64,000 nucleotides of DNA from positions 600,722 to 664,721 of the forward strand of contig NZ_KB849558.1 in the NCBI RefSeq assembly GCF_000368585.1, read 5' to 3'. How positions within the stretch are numbered: the first letter of the stretch is position 1; each line of letters starts with the position of its first letter. Of this stretch, positions 8,122 to 17,149 are shown piece after piece. The position numbers were made by a program, and so were the translations under genes. Source of the DNA: Acinetobacter venetianus RAG-1 = CIP 110063. Its GTDB lineage: Bacteria; Pseudomonadota; Gammaproteobacteria; Pseudomonadales; Moraxellaceae. The notes beneath the pieces are model-generated. The model saw only the letters and a list, made by a program, of their open reading frames with translations, did not search any database and was not told the origin of the DNA.

Positions 8122-9678
8122 ATGCAACGTTCAGTTTACCATAGCCAAAGTATTCAAGCATGGGAGCAGCGTTGGTTTGCTCAGCAAAATTCCTCTTTAG
8201 GATTAATGCAACAAGCAGCTTGGTCAATATCGCAGCAACTGATTGAGCAATTTCATCAACAAAATATCCAAAATATCGCTGTGTGGTGTGGGCAGGGTAA
8301 CAATGCTGGTGATGGTTATTATATTGCTGCATTTTTGAAGCAATCAGGTTTCGATGTAACGGTACTCTCAACTGAAATGGGAAGTTCTACTGATTTAAAA
8401 CATGCCTATGCGTATGCTGAATCTCAGCAAGTTGAAATGAAGCCAATAAATGGTATTACAGCTTCTTTTTTTCAGAACGAGTCGTCTACAGATTTAAATA
8501 GCAATGTCATTGGTGATCTTGCGGAGTATACCCCTCATCTCCATAAGGATAGGTTAGGAGAGGTTGATTGTCATATCGATGCGTTATTTGGGATTGGCTT
8601 AAATAGAGTATTGAATGACGATTGGCAAAAAAATATTCAGTGTTTTAATGCACAAACAGGTTTAAAAATTTCGATTGATATTCCAAGTGGACTACACGCC
8701 GATACAGGACAAGCTTTACCTTGCACAATACGAGCAGATCAAACCTTTACTATTTTGGGATATAAAGCAGGTTTATTTACGGGACAAGGCAAAGAGTATG
8801 TAGGTCAATTGCATTTGGTTAGCTTAATTCCAATTGATACAGCATTAAAACCACTTGCCTATTTATCACCTGAAAAAATTGTATTGCCGAAACGTCAGGC
8901 ATTTGGTCACAAAGGCAGTTACGGGCATGTACTCGTTGTTGGCGGTCATGCGGATATGGGCGGAGCCGTGATTATGTCAGCTGAAGCCGCTTTTCATGCA
9001 GGTGCTGGCAAAGTAAGTGTGATTTGTCATAGCAAACATCATCAAGCGATTTTGTCACGTTCGCCCAATATCATGGTTCGAGATATTAATGCGTTAGATC
9101 AAGACCTGATTCAACAACTATTAAAGCAAGTCGATGCGGTCTGTTTTGGAATGGGCTTAGGACGTGATCAATGGGCAGAGCGGATTTATCAGCAATGGTT
9201 CGATTTACTCAATCAAAATTCACATTTAGAAGTTGTGCTTGATGCAGATGGACTTTGGTTTTTAGCAAAGCATCCGCAACAATTAAATGGTCATATCTAT
9301 GCGACTCCACATTCAGGCGAAGCAGCAACTTTATTAGGTTGTAATCCTGTTGACATTGAACAGGATCGGATAGACGCAATTTATCAACTACAGCAAAAAT
9401 ATGCAGGGCAATGGGTGCTAAAAGGTGCTGGTAGTTTAATTTTGGAAAGCGAATTATTTATCTGTACCCAAGGTAATGCGGGGATGGGAACAGGGGGCAT
9501 GGGGGATGTATTGGCTGGCATGATTGCTAGCCTAAAAGCTCAATTTCATGAACAAATTGCATTACATGCAATTGTTAGTTTACATGCGCAGGCAGGAGAT
9601 TTACTGGCTGAAAAAGGTATGAGGGGTTTGCAAGCGCATGATATGGGGAAAGTGATTTACAAAGTCGTAAATCAGTAG
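8122..9678 (+). CDS. nnr: bifunctional NAD(P)HX epimerase / dehydratase
   Basis: 518 residues. Two fused domains repair hydrated NAD(P)H: an N-terminal YjeF_N epimerase (GQGNNAGDGYYIAAFLKQ near residue 55, DALFGIGLNR, SIDIPSGLHADTG) and a C-terminal ADP-dependent dehydratase of the ribokinase fold (HKGSYGHVLVVGGH near 270, DADGLWFL, TPHSGEAATLLG, NAGMGTGGMGDVLAG near 455). The length fits the fused bacterial form (YjeF, about 515). AGGGG lies 5-6 bases before the ATG. Only 21 bp separate it from the divergent queG start, so promoters for the two genes must overlap the neighbouring coding sequence. Confidence 0.96.
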   Translation: MQRSVYHSQSIQAWEQRWFAQQNSSLGLMQQAAWSISQQLIEQFHQQNIQNIAVWCGQGNNAGDGYYIAAFLKQSGFDVTVLSTEMGSSTDLKHAYAYAESQQVEMKPINGITASFFQNESSTDLNSNVIGDLAEYTPHLHKDRLGEVDCHIDALFGIGLNRVLNDDWQKNIQCFNAQTGLKISIDIPSGLHADTGQALPCTIRADQTFTILGYKAGLFTGQGKEYVGQLHLVSLIPIDTALKPLAYLSPEKIVLPKRQAFGHKGSYGHVLVVGGHADMGGAVIMSAEAAFHAGAGKVSVICHSKHHQAILSRSPNIMVRDINALDQDLIQQLLKQVDAVCFGMGLGRDQWAERIYQQWFDLLNQNSHLEVVLDADGLWFLAKHPQQLNGHIYATPHSGEAATLLGCNPVDIEQDRIDAIYQLQQKYAGQWVLKGAGSLILESELFICTQGNAGMGTGGMGDVLAGMIASLKAQFHEQIALHAIVSLHAQAGDLLAEKGMRGLQAHDMGKVIYKVVNQ

Positions 9679-9680
9679 TC

Positions 9681-10226
9681 TTAACGTCTTCTAGTACTGG
9701 AACGGCTTCTACCTCTTGCCATTCCACCTAAAGCATTCAGCACTGCCATTTTACTCATACTTCCAGAAGCGTGTGCATGACAAATAGCAGCAGCAAGGGC
9801 ATCGGCCGCATCAGCTTGGGGTTTAATGCTTAAGTTTAATAAGCGCATCACCATCATTTGGACTTGTTCTTTATCAGCCGCGCCATAACCCACGACAGAT
9901 TGTTTAATCTGACGCGCTGTGTATTCAGCTACTTGTAAGTCTAAATTTACAAGAGCAGCAATCGCAGCGCCACGAGCTTGACCAAGCTTTAGCGCAGAAT
10001 CAGGATTTTGTGCCATGAAGACTTGCTCTACCGCAGCTTCGGTTGGTCCGTGAAATTTAACGATACGTTCTACACCCGCAAAAATACGTTTTAAACGTTC
10101 GGGCATTTCCTGTGTTTCAGTACGAATCGTGCCTGCATCGACAAAACGTAACTTATTGCCATCTTTCTCAATAATTCCGTAACCTGTTAAGCGTGAACCA
10201 GGATCAATACCAATAATTAATGACAT
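9681..10226 (-). CDS. ruvC: crossover junction endodeoxyribonuclease RuvC
   Basis: 181 residues. The Holliday-junction resolvase of recombinational repair. The RNase-H-like catalytic acids are visible: Asp8 in [16 protein letters not shown], Glu in [25 protein letters not shown], and the C-terminal Asp pair in [17 protein letters not shown] basic tail ([10 protein letters not shown]) follows. It converges with nnr, with stop codons 2 bp apart. ruvA and ruvB are not adjacent, as is common in Acinetobacter. Confidence 0.97.
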   Translation of the reverse strand: MSLIIGIDPGSRLTGYGIIEKDGNKLRFVDAGTIRTETQEMPERLKRIFAGVERIVKFHGPTEAAVEQVFMAQNPDSALKLGQARGAAIAALVNLDLQVAEYTARQIKQSVVGYGAADKEQVQMMVMRLLNLSIKPQADAADALAAAICHAHASGSMSKMAVLNALGGMARGRSRSSTRRR

Positions 10227-10350
10227 GCAGCACTATAAGAATAAAAGATTGTTGATATTGTTACATATAAGGCTTTTAGCTGTATATTTTTTTTGTATTA
10301 TTTTGAATTTTAAAGAAATAGATGGTTTTGTAGGCAGCTTATATTTTGAG

Positions 10351-11238
10351 CTATCTCAAAACTATTTTCGCTTTTTGGACAATATGTGTCGTTAAGGCTT
10401 GAAGAGGAGCAGATTGTTGATTCCAATGGTGCCAATATAAAGCAATATCTGTTTCAGCTTCGGGTAAAATCTCAACTAAACTTTTATCTTTAAAAGCTTG
10501 TTTGAGTTGAAATTCTGGAACCATGCCATATCCCAAGCCAAGCTGGATTGCCGTGACAAAGGATTCTGAAGATGGGATAAGGTGACATGGATAAGTGCCT
10601 TTTGTTAACCCAAACATTTTTTCAAGTACGTCAAAATGAGTGTGATCTTTGTGATTGAAAATAATTGCAGGGGCAGTCCTTAAGCTTTCTCTCGTGATTC
10701 CATTCTTAAACCATTTTTTTTGAAACAATGGCGTTGAAACCATTTTATAGCGCATAGATCCCAGATGTATGGCATTACAACCTTTCATGGCTTCATTTTC
10801 GATAGAAATACATGCATTGACTGTTCCATTTTCAAGTAATGAATAAGTATGCGACTGATCGTCACAGTTAAACTCAATCATAATTTTTTCTTGAATGAGC
10901 ACATCTTTCAGTGCGGGAAGCAACCAAGTTGCTAAAGAGTCGGCGTTCGTTGCGATTGTGGTTTTAAAATAATTAGATTCAGATTTACCTGTGAGACTGT
11001 ATAGTAAATTTTGTTCTAGGCGTTTGCTATGTTGCAAGTATTCAAATAGATGTAGACCTGATTGAGTTAAAACGCAAGGTCTGCCGCGTATCAGCAAGAG
11101 CTGACCTAAATGCTTCTCAAGTGCTTGAACCCTCAATGTCACAGCAGATGGGGTAATACACAGTCTTTGGCCTGCATGTTCAAAGCTACCTGTCTCTGCA
11201 ACAGCAAAGAAAGCTTCACATTGTTTGCTATCGAGCAT
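10351..11238 (-). CDS. argP: LysR-type regulator ArgP (lysine/arginine export control)
   Basis: 295 residues. An N-terminal winged helix-turn-helix (LDSKQCEAFFAVAETGSFEHAGQRLCITPSAVTLRVQALEKHLG) is followed by a periplasmic-binding-protein-like effector domain. ArgP of E. coli is 297 residues and activates argO in response to arginine or lysine; this gene is divergent from an argO-like exporter, which is the classical arrangement. The 148-bp gap between the two start codons should contain the binding site. The assignment rests on family likeness plus context; other LysR paralogues next to LysE exporters (LysG) are equivalent in function. Confidence 0.85.
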   Translation of the reverse strand: MLDSKQCEAFFAVAETGSFEHAGQRLCITPSAVTLRVQALEKHLGQLLLIRGRPCVLTQSGLHLFEYLQHSKRLEQNLLYSLTGKSESNYFKTTIATNADSLATWLLPALKDVLIQEKIMIEFNCDDQSHTYSLLENGTVNACISIENEAMKGCNAIHLGSMRYKMVSTPLFQKKWFKNGITRESLRTAPAIIFNHKDHTHFDVLEKMFGLTKGTYPCHLIPSSESFVTAIQLGLGYGMVPEFQLKQAFKDKSLVEILPEAETDIALYWHHWNQQSAPLQALTTHIVQKAKIVLR

Positions 11239-11386
11239 AATTTCCTTAAAAAAACTTAGCTGAACTGAAATAAACTTAATTTTACTGAATTAAAAATTAA
11301 AAAAAAGATAATAACAATCTTTCAGCGTGATCTGAATGTGCAAAGAAATAAATCCCTTTAATATTTTTAGTTTGTGGAAAAAGTGA

Positions 11387-11983
11387 ATGAGTGCATTTGT
11401 ATATGGGCTTGGAATTGGCTTCTCTCTGATTTTAGCAATCGGGGCGCAAAATGCATTCGTATTAAAACAAGGTTTAAAGCAGCAGTATGTATTCTGGGTT
11501 TGTTTTATCTGTGCATTATCTGATTCTATTTTGATTTACTTCGGCGTAACAGGATTCTCCAAAGTTATTGCTAACTTTCCATTTCTCCTTACCGTGAGCA
11601 AATATTTTGGTGCAGCCTTTTTATTCTTTTACGGATTGCGCAATTTCTATTCAGCTATAAAAAATTCTTCTTCGCTAAACCCAAGTGATATTGAAAAAGA
11701 TTCGTTACTCAAAATTATCGGAATATGCTTAGCATTCACTTGGTTAAACCCACATGTGTATTTGGATGCGATTATCTTGATCGGATCAATTTCAGTGCAA
11801 TTTTCGGATCAACTGTATCAGTTTGCGGCAGGCACAATACTCGCTTCTTGGATATTTTTCTTTTCAGTAGGCTACGGGGCTAAGATGTTACTTCCTTTAT
11901 TTAAAAGAGCGACATCTTGGAAAATTTTAGACGTTTTAATTGGGATCACAATGTGGACAATTGCTACGATGTTAATTATTTAA
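11387..11983 (+). CDS. argO: LysE/ArgO-family amino-acid exporter
   Basis: 198 residues, close to ArgO (211) and LysE. About six hydrophobic segments, with the family N-terminus (YGLGIGFSLILAIGAQNAFVLKQGL) and the loop FTWLNPHVYLDAIILIGSIS, both strongly conserved in LysE transporters. It is predicted to export basic amino acids (arginine, lysine or toxic analogues) across the inner membrane. It is divergent from argP and probably activated by it. The substrate is inferred from the family and neighbour. Confidence 0.88.
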   Translation: MSAFVYGLGIGFSLILAIGAQNAFVLKQGLKQQYVFWVCFICALSDSILIYFGVTGFSKVIANFPFLLTVSKYFGAAFLFFYGLRNFYSAIKNSSSLNPSDIEKDSLLKIIGICLAFTWLNPHVYLDAIILIGSISVQFSDQLYQFAAGTILASWIFFFSVGYGAKMLLPLFKRATSWKILDVLIGITMWTIATMLII

Positions 11984-12256
11984 AATTGGAATGGGTTAAA
12001 AATTGATGTTTGGGATAATTTTTAATCATATTTACTTTTTCGTTATTCAAAATAGGTTGCTGAAACTTGATCAATTGCATAAGAAGAAAAATGTAAGAGA
12101 ATTTAATTGAAAATCTTATCTATTTGACTTGTTTTTCTTAATCTATATTATGGAAAAATATTGAAATTAAATAATTTTGGAAATGGTTTTCGTAGCTCAA
12201 TCTTAGTTTTTGAATGTTATGTCATCCATTTATATGAGTGGTTGAAGCAATAGGGA

Positions 12257-12286
12257 TTGCTTATAAAAAGTAAAGTCGTGTATAGT
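12257..12286 (+). promoter_or_regulatory. probable promoter of the cold-shock gene, with long leader
   Basis: TTGCTT (12257-12262) and TATAGT (12281-12286) are 18 bp apart. A start near 12293 gives a 5' leader of about 149 nt before the csp ATG, close to the long leader of E. coli cspA, whose fold is temperature-responsive. The rest of the 458-bp gap after argO (11984-12256) shows no gene. Confidence 0.5.
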
Positions 12287-12441
12287 GATAGTTAACTAGA
12301 AGAATAACTCTGTTGATTCAGCAAATCTCTAATTTCGTATGTTTGTCCAAACTTCTCGTTTTATCAGATTTTAGTGTCATAGTTTTATTATTCCAAGTTA
12401 TTTGCTGCTAAGTATTACGAATTTTCAAATAGGTTAAATTT

Positions 12442-12660
12442 ATGTCTAACACTGTGACTGGTACAGTTAAATGGTTCAATGAAACTAAAGGTTTTGGTTT
12501 TATTCATGCTGATTCTGGACAAGATGTTTTTGCTCACTTTAGCGAAATCCAAAGCAACGGCTTTAGAGTTCTTCATGAAGGACAACGTGTATCTTTTACT
12601 GTAGCTGAAGGTAAAAAAGGACCTCAAGCAACTGCTATTACTGTAGTTGCTCAAAACTAA
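12442..12660 (+). CDS. CspA-family cold-shock protein
   Basis: 72 residues, a single cold-shock domain. RNP1 is KGFGFIHAD and RNP2 is VFAHFSEI, preceded by [14 protein letters not shown]. These bind single-stranded RNA or DNA and act as RNA chaperones. A terminator follows 10 bp after the stop. Which of several Csp paralogues it is cannot be told, and constitutive versus cold-induced expression is not decided by sequence, though the long leader suggests post-transcriptional control. Confidence 0.96.
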   Translation: MSNTVTGTVKWFNETKGFGFIHADSGQDVFAHFSEIQSNGFRVLHEGQRVSFTVAEGKKGPQATAITVVAQN

Positions 12661-12670
12661 GAATAAATAT

Positions 12671-12698
12671 AAAAAAGCTCACTTTGGTGGGCTTTTTT
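12671..12698 (+). terminator. rho-independent terminator of csp
   Basis: AAAAAAGCTCAC and GTGGGCTTTTTT around a TTTG loop, with one G-T pair. Confidence 0.9.
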
Positions 12699-12889
12699 AT
12701 TTGAATATTAATAATTTAGAAAAATTGCAAAAAACCATTAGAAATTTAAGTGAAATTGCTTAATTTTGTCACTAATTGACCATATGTTTAAATTTTTACC
12801 CTAGCTTGATCTACGACTTTTTGCTAATTTCATTTCATATATTATTTAGGCAAATTAATAATTGCAGTACATTAAATGAGCATTAGGTT

Positions 12890-13006
12890 ATGGAAAACTT
12901 AGAGCGATACTCTCAAGGGTTTGAGCAAGAAGTTCATGTACATTGTAAAAGATCTTTAGGTTCGTTGTTGTTCAGTTTTGTGGTTCTGATCGCAACAGGC
13001 TTATAA
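12890..13006 (+). CDS. small membrane protein, 38 aa
   Basis: MENLERYSQGFEQEVHVHCK... ends with a hydrophobic segment (SLGSLLFSFVVLIATGL) that fits one short membrane helix. The ATG is preceded by AGG two bases upstream, within TTAGGTT, a rather close spacing. A strong terminator with a TTCG tetraloop begins 7 bp after the stop, which argues that this is the end of a real transcript. Orientation would be a soluble N-terminus and membrane-anchored C-terminus. No family recognised; it could also be a short ORF inside an sRNA. Confidence 0.6.
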   Translation: MENLERYSQGFEQEVHVHCKRSLGSLLFSFVVLIATGL

Positions 13007-13013
13007 GAGAAAG

Positions 13014-13036
13014 AAAGCACCTTCGGGTGCTTTTTT
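13014..13036 (+). terminator. rho-independent terminator with UUCG tetraloop
   Basis: AAAGCACC, TTCG loop, GGTGCTTTTTT. Very stable tetraloop hairpin directly after the 38-residue ORF. Confidence 0.92.
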
Positions 13037-13161
13037 CAATGTTTGAAATTTAGCCAAAACAAATTATAAAAATATAAAATGACTGGCAAGATTGAGCTTT
13101 GAGCTACAAGGAAATATTTACTCTATGTTAGGCTTATATCTATAAGAAAAGGGATAAGCCT

Positions 13162-13323
13162 ATGGATATTTTACAAGTAAAAGATTTTTCAGCAGTGATG
13201 GGTTATACAGAAGCCATTTTGGAAATGGATGAGTGGGTCAATACTAGACCATATTTCTATATTATCAAAGATCATTATTTAGTTGATCAGGCTATTCGGC
13301 TTGAATATTTCATTGTCCAATAA
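13162..13323 (+). CDS. small hypothetical protein, 53 aa
   Basis: MDILQVKDFSAVMGYTEAI... ends LEYFIVQ. A good ribosome binding site (AAGGGAT, about 7 bases upstream) precedes the ATG. The protein is soluble and acidic with aromatic-rich C-terminus. It lies 24 bp before the 193-residue gene in the same direction and is probably co-transcribed with it. No family recognised. Confidence 0.6.
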   Translation: MDILQVKDFSAVMGYTEAILEMDEWVNTRPYFYIIKDHYLVDQAIRLEYFIVQ

Positions 13324-13347
13324 GATTAAAAAATATATGGTTAAATT

Positions 13348-13929
13348 ATGCATAGTGAAAACAATGATTGGTTTGTTCGTTATCAACTGAAAGTAACAAC
13401 ATTCTGGGATAAAGTTGATATAGCTGATGAGCGGAAACTCTCGTATTTAATTAATCTGTTTCATACAGCTATTCAAGAGAATGACGAGGACACAGCAGAG
13501 CTTTTAATTGATGTCGTATTTCGATTAGATAATCAAAGTATTAAGGTTGCCGCTTTAAATGAATTTTTATTGCATGATGGTCATTTTAGTCATCAAATGA
13601 TTACTAAAGAGCTGCAAGATATTGGTCATCCATCAAGTGTTGCAATTATTGCCAAGATACTTGAACAAGATTTTAAACGTTTTGAGTATGATGCTTCCGA
13701 CGATGGTGTAATCGCAAAATGGTTTAGTCATGCATTAGCTGATATTGGTACTGACGAAGCCTTTGAATTGTTAAGAAAATATGCAAAGAGTGAAAATAAG
13801 GAAGTCGCTAATGAAATGCGGTATCGCCTAAGAAGAATAACAGAACGTAATAACTCCCGTAATCAGACATCAAATAAGAATAAAACTAATATATTTAAGA
13901 AATTTTTGAGTTTTATACAAAAATTATAA
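13348..13929 (+). CDS. hypothetical protein with HEAT-like helical repeats
   Basis: 193 residues, almost entirely helical. Segments such as DIGHPSSVAIIAKILEQDF and HALADIGTDEAFELLRKYAKSENKEVANEMRYRLRRI resemble HEAT-type repeat units, where a conserved Asp-Ile-Gly turn joins two helices. No signal peptide; the tail is basic (NNSRNQTSNKNKTN...). HEAT-like scaffolds bind proteins or nucleic acids, but no partner can be named. It follows the 53-residue gene closely. Fairly sure it is a gene, unsure of function. Confidence 0.75.
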   Translation: MHSENNDWFVRYQLKVTTFWDKVDIADERKLSYLINLFHTAIQENDEDTAELLIDVVFRLDNQSIKVAALNEFLLHDGHFSHQMITKELQDIGHPSSVAIIAKILEQDFKRFEYDASDDGVIAKWFSHALADIGTDEAFELLRKYAKSENKEVANEMRYRLRRITERNNSRNQTSNKNKTNIFKKFLSFIQKL

Positions 13930-14015
13930 GTAGAACTGGCGAGAGATGTTTCAAATCATAGACATAAATTTATTATTTGTTTGTTATATTAAATTTTTTG
14001 CAAGAATTCAAAAAT

Positions 14016-14450
14016 ATGAAAAAGATCTTACTTTTAGGTACAGTTGTTATGTCATTGGCAGCGTGTTCTTCAACTCCAAATAAAGACGATATGCCACCAA
14101 AAATTGGTATGGCGAATCCAGCGAGTAAATATTGCGTTGAGCAAGGTGGTCAGTTGGAAATTCGAAATGAAACAAATGGTCAGGTTGGATACTGCAAGTT
14201 GCCAAATGGTCAGGTGGTTGAGGAGTGGGAGCTATTCCGTGCTAGCCAATCGAAATGTGTTGCTGATGAGGCAAAAAAGTTAATTGGTCAATCAGGACTT
14301 AGCGAAGAACAAATTAAGCAAAAAACCAAGTCTGAGATCGTGCGTAGTGTTGGACCTAATCAACCTGTAACTATGGATTATCGAGAGAACCGCGTTACAG
14401 TAACGATTGATCCACAATCTAAAAAGATTACCAATGCAACTTGTGGTTAA
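14016..14450 (+). CDS. lipoprotein with DUF333 and inhibitor-I78-like domains
   Basis: 144 residues from ATG 14016; the longer frame from TTG 13977 would bury the signal peptide. MKKILLLGTVVMSLAACSS carries a lipobox (LAAC). A DUF333 module follows (ASKYCVEQGGQLEIR...GQVGYCKLPNGQVVEEWELFR), with its two Cys. The C-terminal half (KKLIGQSGLSEEQIKQ...IVRSVGPNQPVTMDYRENRVTVTID...ITNATCG) looks like the peptidase-inhibitor I78 fold, whose hallmark is the R-x-x-x-P-G-x-x-x-T-x-D-Y/F-x-x-x-R pattern. A role in inhibiting proteases in the periplasm is possible, but no activity is shown. A terminator follows. Confidence 0.82.
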   Translation: MKKILLLGTVVMSLAACSSTPNKDDMPPKIGMANPASKYCVEQGGQLEIRNETNGQVGYCKLPNGQVVEEWELFRASQSKCVADEAKKLIGQSGLSEEQIKQKTKSEIVRSVGPNQPVTMDYRENRVTVTIDPQSKKITNATCG

Positions 14451-14468
14451 TTTATAAATTCTTTCTAG

Positions 14469-14504
14469 GCTCTCAATTGATTGATTTCAACTGAGAGCTT
14501 TTTT
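14469..14504 (+). terminator. rho-independent terminator
   Basis: 12-bp stem with one mismatch (GCTCTCAATTGA / TCAACTGAGAGC) and a T6 tail, 19 bp after the DUF333 gene. Confidence 0.85.
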
Positions 14505-14635
14505 ATGTAATAAACATAAACATCAGACTTGATAAATTTAGAAAAGAACCCATCAAATAATTTATTGAGTTTATTTTATTAAATGTGTCAGCATTGTTTT
14601 ATCAATATGCACATTGTTTTATTTTGAGATTTAAC

Positions 14636-15196
14636 ATGAATCTACTTCTTATCGTGGTTTTTGGCACAATTGCTGAAGTGTTGGTTTGGATCGGCGTGGG
14701 CGATCTCGTTGGAAGTATGTGGTATGTATTCTTCTGGTTTATTATCGCATTTTTCATTGGCTTGAATATGCTGCGTTCAAGCACGTCAGGTATCATGCCT
14801 CAGTTACAGCAAATGCAAATGACAGGGCAGTTAGGTGCTGATCCAGCGGTAACTAAGAAATTAGCAATCGCGATGTCTGGTTTCTTTTTAATGCTACCAG
14901 GTTTGATTTCTGATGTAATCGCCGTTTTAGTGTTAATCCCATCGGTACAAACAGCTTTCCGCAATGCATTGATGAAAACAATGGCAAAGCGTCAACAAGC
15001 AATGATGGACCAAATGATGGGTGGTATGGGCGGTGGTGCTTCAGGACAAAGTCCATTTGTTGATTTAATGCGTCAGATGCAAGAAATGCAAAATCAACAA
15101 GGTGGTGGGCAATATCGTGACTCAACCGTGATTGATGGTGAAGCGCGTGAAGTAAAACCAGATCAAAAGAAAATTGAATTTAAAGATGTAAACTAA
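14636..15196 (+). CDS. fxsA: FxsA family membrane protein
   Basis: 186 residues from ATG 14636 (GAGA about 6-10 bases upstream); the frame opens earlier at GTG 14585 but that has no family support. Three or four membrane segments: LLIVVFGTIAEVLVWIGVGD, GSMWYVFFWFIIAFFIGLNML, and MSGFFLMLPGLISDVIAVLVLIP, the last containing the family-typical PG-xx-SD motif. A Met/Gly/Gln-rich tail (MMDQMMGGMGGGASG) is cytoplasmic. In E. coli, overproduced FxsA (suppressor of F exclusion) blocks exclusion of phage T7 by the F-plasmid PifA protein; its native role is unknown. Confidence 0.92.
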   Translation: MNLLLIVVFGTIAEVLVWIGVGDLVGSMWYVFFWFIIAFFIGLNMLRSSTSGIMPQLQQMQMTGQLGADPAVTKKLAIAMSGFFLMLPGLISDVIAVLVLIPSVQTAFRNALMKTMAKRQQAMMDQMMGGMGGGASGQSPFVDLMRQMQEMQNQQGGGQYRDSTVIDGEAREVKPDQKKIEFKDVN

Positions 15197-15212
15197 TTCG
15201 GTTTAGTTATAG

Positions 15213-15242
15213 AAAAGCACACGATCAAAAGTGTGCTTTTTT
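15213..15242. terminator. bidirectional terminator after fxsA
   Basis: AAAAGCACAC / GTGTGCTTTTTT around an 8-nt loop, between convergent genes. Confidence 0.9.
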
Positions 15243-15423
15243 ATGGTTTGTTGTTTGTATCTGTAGTTTGGTTATTTTCTGCATTATTGGCGACCGTAGT
15301 CTGTTTGTCTTGAGGTTGGTATTGGCTCGGTGGCAAAGTGGTCACCTCATTTTCTGACTGTTTGTATTTTCGACTACGGTTGGCACGTTCACGAAATCCA
15401 CCTTTGTTGATTAATTGAGTCAT
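15241..15423 (-). CDS. small basic, disordered hypothetical protein, 60 aa
   Basis: The N-terminal half is basic (KGGFRERANRSRKYKQS) and the C-terminal half is rich in N, Q, T (NNAENNQTTDTNNKP), so the protein is probably unstructured. GGAAA lies about 6-10 bases before the ATG on the minus strand. The stop codon abuts the shared terminator, which supports a real gene. The basic start could bind nucleic acid or ribosome, but this is only inference. No family recognised. Confidence 0.5.
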   Translation of the reverse strand: MTQLINKGGFRERANRSRKYKQSENEVTTLPPSQYQPQDKQTTVANNAENNQTTDTNNKP

Positions 15424-15666
15424 GGTGCTATTTCCATAAATTTAAAGCAATATTTTAGCAAATTATGTGAAAGATCAAAATAATACGCTTCTGTAGAAAA
15501 ATTTAAAAATACTTGTAGTTCATTAAATTGACATAAAAACTTTGTAAATTTGAAAGAATCGGTCATATAACTGCATTGTAATCTCGTTTTTTTTTTCATA
15601 GGATAAAAGTACAACGGTGAAAATTGTTGTAAAAAGAAAATAAAAAATAACGAGTGGGAGGAACAA

Positions 15667-15924
15667 ATGATGTTATATCAATATCATTGTGCATGTTGCG
15701 ACAAGGTGGTCGCGTCTACAGATAAGGAATGTCCTTACTGTGGTTCTCAACATATTCGCAGCCCTTACGGTATGTGGATGTTCTGTGTTGCTGCGTGTTT
15801 AGCTGTTGTGGTTATCGTAAAACTTGCACATTTGTATTCGCAACATCATCAAGAAGAGCAACCTGTTCAAAATACGTCTATTTTTGAAGTTTTAAAGCAA
15901 GATAATATGAATTCGGGAAATTAG
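15667..15924 (+). CDS. membrane-anchored zinc-ribbon protein, 85 aa
   Basis: The N-terminus has a CxxC...CxxC zinc ribbon (CACCDKVV, then ECPYCGSQ). A single membrane helix follows (MWMFCVAACLAVVVIVKLAHLYS) and a short acidic tail. A strong GGGAGG site lies 5 bases before the first ATG and 8 before the second. It is a one-gene unit ended by a bidirectional terminator. The ribbon faces the cytoplasm if the usual positive-inside rule applies. No named family. Confidence 0.78.
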   Translation: MMLYQYHCACCDKVVASTDKECPYCGSQHIRSPYGMWMFCVAACLAVVVIVKLAHLYSQHHQEEQPVQNTSIFEVLKQDNMNSGN

Positions 15925-15934
15925 ATTGGGGAAT

Positions 15935-15965
15935 AAAAAAGCTCGCAAAATGCGAGCTTTTTTAT
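15935..15965. terminator. bidirectional terminator between zinc-ribbon gene and metK
   Basis: AAAAAAGCTCGCA / TGCGAGCTTTTTTT with an AAA loop; A tract on one side and T tract on the other. Confidence 0.93.
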
Positions 15966-15982
15966 TAGATGACGCAGAGCAA

Positions 15983-17149
15983 TTAAAGACCTGCTGCATC
16001 CTTAAGGATTTCAACTTTGTCAGTTTTTTCCCAAGTAAATGCTGTATCTGAACCTTCACGGCCAAAGTGACCATAAGCAGCTGTTTGCTTATACATAGGT
16101 TGAATAAGGTTAAGCATGCGTGTGATGCCATATGGACGTAAGTCAAAATGTTCACGAACAAGTTGAATGATCAACTCATCAGATACTTTACCAGTATTGA
16201 AGGTATTGATTGAAATTGATGTTGGTTCAGCAACACCAATTGCATAGCTCACTTGGATTTCACATTTATCAGCAAGGCCAGCAGCAACAATATTTTTTGC
16301 GACATAACGACCAGCATATGCAGCTGAACGGTCAACTTTAGATGGGTCTTTACCAGAGAATGCACCACCACCGTGACGCGCCATACCGCCGTATGTATCA
16401 ACGATAATTTTACGACCAGTTAAACCACAGTCACCTACAGGGCCGCCGATTACAAACATACCTGTTGGGTTGATATGGAATTTTGTGCCTGCATGGAACA
16501 TTTCAGCAGGAATGATTGGCTTAACAATCTCTTCAATCACAGCTTCTTTCAACTGAGCTTGAGTAATTTCTGGGTCATGTTGAGTCGAAAGCACGACAGC
16601 ATCTAAGCGAACAGGTTTGCCATTTTCATAAGCAAAAGTAACTTGGCTTTTTGCATCTGGACGTAACCAAGGTAAAGCACCTGAACGACGTAACTCTGCT
16701 TGACGCTCCATTAAACGGTGTGCGTAAGAAATCGGTGCAGGCATAAGCACATCTGTCTCACGGCTTGCATAACCGAACATTAGACCTTGGTCACCAGCAC
16801 CTTGATCTTCAGGTTTTTGACGATCTACACCTTGTGCAATCTCAGGAGATTGTTTTCCGATCATATTGATTACGGCACAAGTTGAACCATCAAAACCTAA
16901 ATCAGAGTGGTGGTAGCCAATACCATTTACGGTTTGACGTACGATCGCTTCGAAATCAACGTTAGCCGTTGTTGTGATTTCACCAGCAAGAACAACCGCG
17001 CCTGTTTTTACTAATGTTTCACAAGCGACACGTGCATACGGGTCTTCTCTTAGGATTGCATCTAAAATCGCATCACTAATTTGGTCAGCCATTTTGTCTG
17101 GATGACCTTCGCTTACAGATTCTGAAGTAAAAACAGCATACTCGCGCAT
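15983..17149 (-). CDS. metK: S-adenosylmethionine synthetase
   Basis: 388 residues, normal length. It makes SAM from methionine and ATP. Signature segments: [21 protein letters not shown] (His/Asp of the active site), the hexapeptide GAGDQG, the P-loop-like [19 protein letters not shown], and the C-terminal GRE region GHFGREG. It acts as a tetramer in the cytoplasm. It is divergent from tkt over 382 bp; no known SAM riboswitch was recognised in that gap, but there is an operator-like palindrome. Confidence 0.98.
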   Translation of the reverse strand: MREYAVFTSESVSEGHPDKMADQISDAILDAILREDPYARVACETLVKTGAVVLAGEITTTANVDFEAIVRQTVNGIGYHHSDLGFDGSTCAVINMIGKQSPEIAQGVDRQKPEDQGAGDQGLMFGYASRETDVLMPAPISYAHRLMERQAELRRSGALPWLRPDAKSQVTFAYENGKPVRLDAVVLSTQHDPEITQAQLKEAVIEEIVKPIIPAEMFHAGTKFHINPTGMFVIGGPVGDCGLTGRKIIVDTYGGMARHGGGAFSGKDPSKVDRSAAYAGRYVAKNIVAAGLADKCEIQVSYAIGVAEPTSISINTFNTGKVSDELIIQLVREHFDLRPYGITRMLNLIQPMYKQTAAYGHFGREGSDTAFTWEKTDKVEILKDAAGL

